A DNA stretch of 6,008 nucleotides from an uncultured Phycisphaerales bacterium (GTDB taxonomy: Bacteria > Planctomycetota > Phycisphaerae > Sedimentisphaerales > Anaerobacaceae), in assembly GCA_937868145.1 (NCBI GenBank), contig CALMMH010001054.1, positions 1 to 6,008 on the forward strand, read 5' to 3'. The notes under the pieces are model-generated. The model saw only the letters and a program-made list of their open reading frames with translations. It searched no databases and was not told the DNA's origin. Below, piece after piece: positions 1 to 4,792 of the stretch; position 1 is the stretch's first letter, and every line of letters starts with the position of its first letter. The position numbers and the translations under genes are program-made.

Positions 1-253
1 GGGCGTGCGCGACAATCGTGGCGGCGAGCGGGCACTCGTTCGTCTGTGTCCCTTCGGGCGTGATCGAGCCGTCGTCGGTGTCGGCCGCGAAGGACGAGCC
101 CGGTTCCAGAGGCGCCGACAAGGGGATATTCTTCTGATAGCTTGCCCTTTCACCCCCATCGTAGCCCTCGACGTAGATGCACGAGGTGCAGCAAAGCATC
201 GCCAGGGTCAACATCCCCGACAGGAGGATTTCTCTGCCAAATCGTATTGTCAT
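1..253 (-). CDS. Putative lipoprotein, DUF4097-like (N-terminal part, cut by window edge)
   Basis: An open frame on the minus strand starts at ATG 253-251 and stays open for 84 codons to the left edge, so only the N-terminus is visible. The start has a purine-rich ribosome site just upstream (AAGGGGAAGAGA before ATG). The protein begins with a short basic stretch (R4, R7), a hydrophobic core at about residues 9-20 and then CCTSC, where C25 (or C22) fits a lipobox-like lipidation site, so it should be exported and membrane-anchored. After the signal comes a polar region with PLEPGSSFAADTDDGSI and a later TNECPLAATIVAHA. This resembles the first strands of DUF4097-type beta-strand-repeat proteins common in planctomycetes (family assignment from memory, inferred). 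It is divergent from bioY and separated from it by about 300 bp. Signal and frame are fairly sure; the family is not. Confidence 0.6.
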   Translation of the reverse strand, partial: MTIRFGREILLSGMLTLAMLCCTSCIYVEGYDGGERASYQKNIPLSAPLEPGSSFAADTDDGSITPEGTQTNECPLAATIVAHA

Positions 254-319
254 TCTCTTCCCCTTTCCCGTTTTTTCTTATGATCCCACGCAGTCCCGAG
301 TCTGTGTTCTCGAACCGGG

Positions 320-343
320 CTATTGTACCCATCGATACCATAG
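320..343 (-). promoter_or_regulatory. Imperfect palindrome with candidate -10 box of the lipoprotein gene
   Basis: Within the divergent intergenic region, positions 320-343 form an imperfect inverted repeat: CTAT at 320-323 mirrors ATAG at 340-343, and GTA at 325-327 mirrors TAC at 336-338. On the minus strand it contains TACAAT (327-322), a plausible -10 hexamer about 70 bp upstream of the lipoprotein start. No good -35 at standard spacing is visible; TCGACT lies only 14 bp away. An operator over a promoter is possible, but the symmetry is modest and may be chance. Confidence 0.2.
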
Positions 344-442
344 TCGAGCCAGAGCTGCAGGGGTTTCGAGAAAAAAACGTGCGTATCTCCCGAAGCCGGA
401 AGGCCCGTCTTGAGCCCTGCCCAATTATCGTACAAAGTGCAT

Positions 443-470
443 TTGACGCGGAACGGGCGGGCGATATAAT
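443..470 (+). promoter_or_regulatory. Sigma-70-type promoter for bioY
   Basis: TTGACG at 443-448 is followed, after a 16-bp spacer, by a perfect TATAAT at 465-470. Transcription would start near 477, giving a leader of about 94 nt to the ATG at 571, or about 40 nt to the alternative GTG at 517. I see no BirA-type operator (TTGTAAAC with its inverse) around it, so biotin control is not evident from sequence. The rest of the 254-570 gap shows no gene that I can support. Confidence 0.6.
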
Positions 471-570
471 GGCCGCCTGTTTCGCGGTTGGGCTGTTGCG
501 ATAGCTCCCTAGGGGGGTGACGTCGGATCGCGAGGTGTTGAATATCGTTTTTTTGTTGTGCGATGGATTT

Positions 571-1182
571 ATGATAGCCGGACTTACCATTGCGGATCTC
601 GTTCGCCCCACAGAGAAGAGGCAGGCTCGCATCTACGACGCGGCGTTGGTCGTGGGCGGGTCGTTCGTCATCGCCGGCTCGGCGCAGATCGCCGTGGGGT
701 TTCCCGTCCCGATGACGGGCCAGACCTTCGCGGTGCTGATGATGGCCGCGTTGCTCGGGTCGCGTCGGGGCGTTCTGTGCGTGCTGGCGTACCTGGCCGA
801 AGGACTGATGGGCCTGCCGGTGTTTTCGCAGGGCAGGGCCGGCCCGGCCATGTTCTTCGGACCCACCGGTGGCTTCCTCCTGGGTTTCCTCCCGATGGCA
901 TACGTCGTGGGCAGCCTGGCCGAGCGGGGTTGGGATCGCCGAGCGATCCCGACGATGCTGGCGATGGTCCTGGGCAGTGTCGCGATGTACGCCTGCGGGC
1001 TGACATGGCTGGCGTGCCTGAACAATCTGTTGGGCAAGCCCCTTGGCGGCGGGGTGCTGGCGCTCGGCCTGTACCCGTTCCTTGCCGGTGACGTGCTGAA
1101 GATCATCCTGGCGACTTTTTTGTTGCCTTCCGGCTGGAAATTGATTCAATATTTTGGATTTGAAAATTCGGCCGGCATGTGA
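571..1182 (+). CDS. bioY: BioY, biotin-specific S component of an ECF transporter
   Basis: BioY is the integral membrane subunit that binds biotin and brings it into the cell, alone or with the EcfA/EcfT energising module. From ATG 571 the protein has 203 residues, close to the family's usual 180-200. Family signatures are plain: an N-terminal ADLVRP, DAALVVGGS at about 23-31, VPMTGQTF at 46-53 followed by a LLGSRRG loop, YLAEGLMGLPVF at 74-85, GPTGGFLLGF at 97-106, and a C-terminal YPFLAGDVLKIILA at 168-181. Six hydrophobic segments fit the known fold. The frame is open up to GTG 517, but codons 538-570 are T-rich and unlike the rest, and family similarity begins just after 571, so I prefer the ATG although its ribosome site is weak. 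No ecfA, ecfT, bioM or bioN is in the window; a shared housekeeping ECF module elsewhere, or solitary action, is inferred. Function is nearly certain, the start less so. Confidence 0.93.
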   Translation: MIAGLTIADLVRPTEKRQARIYDAALVVGGSFVIAGSAQIAVGFPVPMTGQTFAVLMMAALLGSRRGVLCVLAYLAEGLMGLPVFSQGRAGPAMFFGPTGGFLLGFLPMAYVVGSLAERGWDRRAIPTMLAMVLGSVAMYACGLTWLACLNNLLGKPLGGGVLALGLYPFLAGDVLKIILATFLLPSGWKLIQYFGFENSAGM

Positions 1183-1186
1183 TAAG
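1160..1186 (+). promoter_or_regulatory. Weak promoter candidate for tRNA-Gln, inside the bioY 3' end
   Basis: TTGAAA at 1160-1165 and GATAAG at 1181-1186 are 15 bp apart, each a partial match to sigma-70 boxes. Transcription would begin about 20-25 nt before the tRNA. The spacing is short and one box lies within bioY codons. Read-through from bioY is an equally good explanation, since no clear terminator separates bioY from the tRNA. Confidence 0.25.
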
Positions 1187-1215
1187 CTGGTTTTGGTTCG
1201 CCTGAACAGGCTGTT

Positions 1216-1286
1216 TGGGGAATAGTGTAATGGTAGCACAAATGACTCTGGATCATTTAGTTAAGGTTCGAATCCTTATTCCCCAG
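1216..1286 (+). tRNA. tRNA-Gln (anticodon CTG)
   Basis: All four arms fold. The acceptor stem is TGGGGAA (1216-1222) with TTCCCCA (1279-1285). The D stem is GTGT (1225-1228) with GCAC (1236-1239), closing a 7-nt loop. The anticodon stem is AATGA (1241-1245) with TCATT (1253-1257), around loop CTCTGGA and anticodon CTG at 1248-1250, which reads CAG. The T stem is TAAGG (1262-1266) with CCTTA (1274-1278), around TTCGAAT. The discriminator base is G1286, and the 3' CCA is not encoded, so a CCA-adding enzyme must supply it. The first pair T-A and discriminator G match known glutamine identity elements of bacterial tRNA-Gln. The gene is 71 nt, short because of its small D loop and 4-nt variable loop. 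It lies 33 bp after bioY on the same strand. Confidence 0.96.
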
Positions 1287-1319
1287 ATCCTTGATTCTTC
1301 TTATTCCTGTTAATACTCT

Positions 1320-1462
1320 GAGTCCCATAACCCGCAGCGAATTCAGTCCCACCCTGTGATTTTCTGTTTTTTTGTCGCAGCCACCCTGCGAGAACGGGCT
1401 TGGGACTCCTCCAATCCTGTTGTTTCCGGACCCGCCGGCCGGCCGGAAACGTTTCGGGTTAT
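1320..1462 (+). other. Gene-free stretch with nested inverted repeats (possible structured RNA)
   Basis: The space between the tRNA and the beta-helix gene holds no gene I can support, but several inverted repeats nest without crossing. ATAACCCG (1327-1334) pairs with CGGGTTAT (1455-1462). AGTCCCA plus CCC (1345-1354) pairs with GGG, a 2-nt bulge and TGGGACT (1396-1407). TCGCAG (1375-1380) pairs with CTGCGA (1386-1391) over a 5-nt loop. GTTTCCGG (1422-1429) pairs with CCGGAAAC (1443-1450). A second AGTCCCA at 1321-1327 could compete for 1401-1407. Some 7-8 bp inverted repeats are expected by chance in 290 bases, so this is only a candidate. It matches no riboswitch class I recognise and has no clear terminator T-run after the last stem. 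Confidence 0.25.
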
Positions 1463-1487
1463 CCTTCCGCATCATTTCCCCGCCCGT

Positions 1488-1514
1488 TAAGTCCCGCAGG
1501 CGAAAGGTCGATAG
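1488..1514 (+). promoter_or_regulatory. Sigma-28 (FliA)-like promoter candidate for the beta-helix gene
   Basis: TAAG at 1488-1491, exactly 15 nt, then GTCGATAG at 1507-1514, resembles the sigma-28 consensus TAAA-N15-GCCGATAA (6 of 8 in the -10 element, 3 of 4 in the -35 core). Transcription would start near 1521, leaving a leader of about 55 nt. The -10 part also overlaps a 7-bp hairpin, AAAGGTC (1503-1509) with GGCCTTT (1515-1521) around GATAG, an alternative reading of the same bases. No convincing sigma-70 boxes lie nearer the gene. Confidence 0.4.
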
Positions 1515-1562
1515 GGCCTTTATCAGACGTGCTGGAATTCTACTCAGACCCGAGTTTAGGAT

Positions 1563-1568
1563 AGGGGG
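1563..1568 (+). promoter_or_regulatory. Ribosome binding site of the beta-helix gene
   Basis: AGGGGG lies 7 nt before ATG 1576. This supports that start over the in-frame ATG at 1588, which would sit too far from it. Confidence 0.6.
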
Positions 1569-1575
1569 TTTGTGA

Positions 1576-3894
1576 ATGTGGTGGGCTATGTGTGACTGCG
1601 AAAAAAGCGTGAAGCTCGGCTTGTTTGCTTTGATTCTGCTTTCGGCAGCCAGGGTCTGCGGCGACGAGGCGACCTGGATTCCCGGGGCTCTGAGCCCGGC
1701 CCAATGGTCGATCTCGCCGACGGATCCGAACGACGGCGAGATGATCTACTTTTCGGGCCCGACGCGCGTGTATGTGAATTCCTGCGTCGCCGAGCGGGCG
1801 ATGGGCGGCAAACCCTCGCTCGACGTGAACGTGATCACGCGGGTGGTTCGCCTGAAATTCGTCGCCCCGGCCAGCGAGGACTGCACGACGCTCAGCCCGG
1901 TCTGCGGCCTGGAGGGTTCCTTCGGCCAACTGGCGGCCGGAGAGTGGGTGTTCGTCTGCTCGGAAGGCGACATCGAGTTCTCCATCCCGTTCACCGTCAC
2001 CACCGACCCCGGTCGGCTCGTCTACTACGTGGATGGGCGGGCAAGAGGCACATACGATGGATTGAGCTGGACGAACGCATTCACCAGTATCCAGGACGCC
2101 TTGACGGCGGTCGAAGGCAAGGGCCGATGCGAGATTCGCGTCTCGCAAGGCACGTACCGACCCGACGAGGGGGCGAATGGCTCCTCGGATGAGTTGGCCC
2201 CGACATTCCAGTTGATGGAGGATGTCGCCCTGAAGGGAGGATATGCCGGTCTGGGCTCGTCCAACCCGAATCAGCGGGACGTTCTCGCCCATGAGACGAT
2301 TCTCAGCGGCGATCTGGACGACAACGACGATCCGTCCGCGATCCGCCACCGATTGGCGGATGATCCCACCCGCCTGGACAACTGTTACCACGTCGTGACG
2401 GCCATGGACACGGACACGACCGCGGTGCTGGACGGCTTCACCATCCGAGGCGGCCACGCGTACGGTTCGAAGAGCCCGGAGGATGTTTCCTATGGCGGAG
2501 GCATTCGCATCGATGCGGCCAGTCCGGTGATTCGCAATTGCATTATCGAAGGGAACGCCGCGGCGTTCTACGGCGGGGGCGTCTATTGTCGCGGCGTCTG
2601 TTCGCCGGTTTTCATCGATTGCGTCATTGCCGACAACTGGGCCTACTGGCGCGGCGGCGGCATGTACCGGGACTGGGGCAGCACGGTCGTCATGGAACGC
2701 TGCCTGATCAGCGGCAACGCCGCGGTCTACAACGGCGGGGGCATCGCCAACCACTCCGACGGGGACTTGACTCTCTCCAACTGCGTCCTCAGCGGCAATC
2801 TGGCGACCGGAGCCGATTCGGGGCGAGGCGGAGCGATCTACTGCTCCCTTGCAAGCGTTCACCTGGAATACTGCACGTTCGTCGGCAATTCCGCCACGTA
2901 CGGCCCCGCTCTGGCGGGTGGGTCCTCCGGCCAATCCGGTTATGCCTACGCCGATTTGCGTCACTGCATCCTCTGGGACGACGGCGACAACAGCCTGTAC
3001 GGCAACGACACCTCGTCCGTGGACGCCAGCTACTGCGACATCCGGGGCGGCTGGTTCGGCGAGGGCAACCTCGACGTCGATCCGAATTTCGTCGATCCGG
3101 GATATTGGGACAGGAAGGGCACCCCCAAAGACCCTTCCGACGACATCTGGTACGACGGCGATTACGGCCTGGGCTGGACGTCGCCTTGCGTCGACGCCGG
3201 CGATCCCCTGGAGAGGCCCGATGCGTCGGCAACGGATTTTGCCGGACGGTCCCGTTTGTCCGGATCGGCGGTGGACATCGGGGCATACGAACTGAGGAAC
3301 GAGCCTCCCGTTGCCAACGCCGGATCGGACGCGGCGGGATTCTCTCTCGATGGGGCTACGGGCACGGTCATCCTGGATGGGACCGGCTCGCTCGATCCGG
3401 AAGGCCAGTCTCTGACCTATCGATGGTACGTGAACGGGAAGCTGGTCTCCACGCAGGCGAAATTCGCGGCCACGTTGTCGGTCGGCGAACATACGTTCAC
3501 TCTGATCGTCAACGACGGCCTCCAGGACTCCGACCCGGACGAGGCGGTGGCCGGCGTCTGGACGATCATCCCGACCTCAGCGACGTTCTCGCCCAAGACC
3601 CTCGCTCGAAACAAGGCGAAACAGACGATCATCGTGATGCTCGTCCTGCCGACGGGCAGTTCCGCGGCCGATTTCGATGGGGAGGAGCCCATGCTCCTGT
3701 TCCCCGGCAGCATCGAGGCGACGACGCAGAAGACCACGCTCTGGCTCAACGGCAAAACGTACGCCATGGGCAGGTTCGACGCCGATGAGCTGTTGGCCGC
3801 CGTGACGACCGATGGAGCGACGCAACTGCGGGTCGTCGGCGCCCTGAAGGACGGGCACTACTTCAGCGCCGCCGGCACGGTCACGATCAAGTAG
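1576..3894 (+). CDS. Secreted parallel beta-helix protein with PKD-like and C-terminal sandwich-like domains
   Basis: A 772-residue exported protein of unknown substrate. Residues 1-29 form a signal peptide (K10, K13, hydrophobic LGLFALILLSAA, cleavage probably near residues 24-29). Residues 30-145 are a region I do not recognise, with several cysteines. YYVDGRARGTYDGLSW (150-165) opens the right-handed beta-helix found in bacterial and planctomycete surface proteins; its next parts include VSQGTYRP, an LKGGYAG strand and FTIRGG (288-293). Clear helix rungs run from about 310 to 490. SPCVDAGDP (536-544) and VDIGAYE (566-572) are the usual ending of 'choice-of-anchor Q' proteins. NEPPVANAG (575-583) starts a PKD-like domain with LDPEG at 606-610, to about residue 661. 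Residues 666-772 make a last domain (FSPKTL, VMLVLPTGSSAADFD, ending AAGTVTIK). It recalls C-terminal domains of other planctomycete surface proteins. No transmembrane tail, sorting motif or dockerin is visible, so the protein is probably released or held non-covalently. No catalytic residues can be assigned; a polysaccharide-binding or structural role is as likely as lyase activity. Confidence 0.85.
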   Translation: MWWAMCDCEKSVKLGLFALILLSAARVCGDEATWIPGALSPAQWSISPTDPNDGEMIYFSGPTRVYVNSCVAERAMGGKPSLDVNVITRVVRLKFVAPASEDCTTLSPVCGLEGSFGQLAAGEWVFVCSEGDIEFSIPFTVTTDPGRLVYYVDGRARGTYDGLSWTNAFTSIQDALTAVEGKGRCEIRVSQGTYRPDEGANGSSDELAPTFQLMEDVALKGGYAGLGSSNPNQRDVLAHETILSGDLDDNDDPSAIRHRLADDPTRLDNCYHVVTAMDTDTTAVLDGFTIRGGHAYGSKSPEDVSYGGGIRIDAASPVIRNCIIEGNAAAFYGGGVYCRGVCSPVFIDCVIADNWAYWRGGGMYRDWGSTVVMERCLISGNAAVYNGGGIANHSDGDLTLSNCVLSGNLATGADSGRGGAIYCSLASVHLEYCTFVGNSATYGPALAGGSSGQSGYAYADLRHCILWDDGDNSLYGNDTSSVDASYCDIRGGWFGEGNLDVDPNFVDPGYWDRKGTPKDPSDDIWYDGDYGLGWTSPCVDAGDPLERPDASATDFAGRSRLSGSAVDIGAYELRNEPPVANAGSDAAGFSLDGATGTVILDGTGSLDPEGQSLTYRWYVNGKLVSTQAKFAATLSVGEHTFTLIVNDGLQDSDPDEAVAGVWTIIPTSATFSPKTLARNKAKQTIIVMLVLPTGSSAADFDGEEPMLLFPGSIEATTQKTTLWLNGKTYAMGRFDADELLAAVTTDGATQLRVVGALKDGHYFSAAGTVTIK
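2536..3036 (+). repeat. Beta-helix coil repeats with a cysteine ladder (coding)
   Basis: Within the beta-helix protein, a recurring rung of the form xC-(I/V/L)-(I/L)-x-(G/D)-N starts at residues 321, 348, 375, 402 and 432, a spacing of 27, 27, 27 and 30. Each is followed in most coils by a GGG or GG turn. Cysteines fall at the same rung position (C322, C349, C376, C403, C433), and C464 and C487 continue the series in less regular coils. The protein repeat is clear, whereas the DNA copies are diverged. Confidence 0.7.
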
Positions 3895-3909
3895 TCCGCG
3901 CGCCGTCGG

Positions 3910-4680
3910 TCACCAGTCGAACTCCGCGACGATCGGGGTGTGGTCGCTGGGGCGGTCCGCCGCCCGGGGCTCCCGGTCGATGGTGCAGGCGGTGCATTTG
4001 TCCGCCAGAGGGGCGGTGGCCATGAGGTGGTCGATGCGCCACCCGCGGTTCCTGGCGAAGGTGTTTCCCTGCCTGTAATCCCAGAAGGTGTACTGGCCCG
4101 CTTCGGCGCAGTGCCTGCGGAACAGGTCGGTGAAGCCCCATTTCAGGATCTCGGCCAAAGCCTTGTGCACCGCCGGATGATAGCAAACATGGCCCTCGAC
4201 CGCCGCGGCGTCGTACACGTCGATGGGCAGCGGGGCGACGTTGAGATCTCCCATCCACAGGACTGGATCCGTGGGTTCAAATCGCGTCCGGAACCATTCG
4301 AAAAGCCTGGCGAACCAGTCGAGCTTGTACTGGAACTTGTCCGTATCCGCCAGATATCCCTGCGGGACGTACGTGTTGACCAGGGTCATGCCGCGAACCT
4401 GGGCCGTCACGAGCCGGGGCTCGTCCCGGGGTTCGTCCGAAAGCCCGAATTCCACGTGTTCGAGATCGTGCCGGGAGGCCAAAGCCACGCCGTTGTAGCT
4501 TTTTTGCCCTCGAAATGCGCACCGATATCCGATCGCCTCGAACGGCTCCTTCGGGAAGCTCTCGTCCTGGACCTTGGTTTCCTGCATCGCCAGGACGTCG
4601 GGCTGGTTCTTCTGCAGCCAGGCCAGGACAATCGGCAGCCGGACCCGGATCGAATTGACGTTGAAGCTGGCAACCCGCAT
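3910..4680 (-). CDS. xthA: Exodeoxyribonuclease III (AP endonuclease family 1)
   Basis: A complete 256-residue enzyme of the endonuclease/exonuclease/phosphatase fold. XthA cuts DNA at abasic sites and trims blocked 3' ends in base excision repair, using a divalent metal in the cytoplasm. The length is normal for the family. Expected residues are all present: N7 in the opening SFNVNSIR, E34 in MQETK (metal), Y104 in NTYVPQG, D145 and N147 in GDLNVAP (catalysis), W200 in TFWDYR, D217 in RGWRIDHLMAT, and D246-H247 in PSDHTPI (catalytic His). The ATG at 4680 gives the canonical N-terminus. Its only ribosome-site-like sequence is GGA inside the heptamer array that abuts the start. The gene converges on the beta-helix gene with a 15-bp gap and no visible terminator hairpin there. 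It follows the glycosyltransferase-associated gene by 112 bp on the same strand. Identity is secure. Confidence 0.96.
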   Translation of the reverse strand: MRVASFNVNSIRVRLPIVLAWLQKNQPDVLAMQETKVQDESFPKEPFEAIGYRCAFRGQKSYNGVALASRHDLEHVEFGLSDEPRDEPRLVTAQVRGMTLVNTYVPQGYLADTDKFQYKLDWFARLFEWFRTRFEPTDPVLWMGDLNVAPLPIDVYDAAAVEGHVCYHPAVHKALAEILKWGFTDLFRRHCAEAGQYTFWDYRQGNTFARNRGWRIDHLMATAPLADKCTACTIDREPRAADRPSDHTPIVAEFDW

Positions 4681-4790
4681 CGATTTTCCATTTGCGATTT
4701 ACGATTCGCCATTTGGTCTGAACTGCACATACGCTTTTCACAGACCATCGTGAACACCAGATGGTACATGGCAAATCGCAAACTGTAAAT
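4681..4790. repeat. Paired 7-bp-periodic arrays, inverted, around hairpins (intergenic element)
   Basis: The whole gap between two minus-strand genes is built of short repeats. At 4681-4713 the plus strand reads CGATT, TTCCATT, TGCGATT, TACGATT, CGCCATT, a strict 7-bp period. At 4769-4789 it reads TGGCAAA, TCGCAAA, CTGTAAA, again in 7s and in the opposite orientation. The arms share a perfect 10-bp inverted repeat, TTTGCGATTT (4691-4700) with AAATCGCAAA (4773-4782). The core has two more inverted repeats: GGTCTG (4715-4720) with CAGACC (4741-4746), and ACCATC (4744-4749) with GATGGT (4760-4765), which overlap and so exclude one another. It begins at the base next to the xthA start codon and ends 3 bp before the neighbouring stop. 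It resembles the heptanucleotide short tandem repeats known from cyanobacteria; relation is inferred only from form. Confidence 0.6.
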
Positions 4791-4792
4791 AC

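Noticed and set aside
1200..1211. GCCTG-AA-CAGGC palindrome between bioY and the tRNA as a terminator
   Set aside because: The loop would be only 2 nt and the following bases (TGTTT) are a poor T-run. It may be chance.
250..1239. A 329-codon minus-strand open frame across the intergenic region and bioY
   Set aside because: The product is rich in Gln, His and Arg with no family likeness, and it overlaps bioY, a promoter and part of the tRNA.
1422..1450. GTTTCCGG/CCGGAAAC hairpin as a rho-independent terminator for the tRNA
   Set aside because: No T-run follows it, and it lies about 135 bp past the tRNA end.
1257..1475. A 72-codon minus-strand open frame beginning in the inverted-repeat region and ending in the tRNA
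   Set aside because: It overlaps the tRNA and the nested stems, and its composition is unlike a conserved protein.
1480..1575. A c-di-GMP riboswitch in the leader of the beta-helix gene
   Set aside because: The conserved GEMM bases and paired stem-loops are not present; the CGAAAGG stretch is better explained as part of the sigma-28-like promoter or the small hairpin.
1216..1575. tRNA-associated integration site
   Set aside because: No repeat of the tRNA 3' half and no integrase gene occur in the window.
1540..3492. A 650-codon open frame antisense to the beta-helix gene
   Set aside because: It is rich in Val, Ala, Arg and Asp without recognisable domains, has no signal or motif, and lies opposite a gene with clear domains. 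Long antisense frames are common in GC-rich coding DNA.
3940..4788. A 282-codon plus-strand open frame opposite xthA
   Set aside because: It mirrors the xthA coding frame and runs into the heptamer repeats; xthA has every catalytic residue, so this is a shadow.
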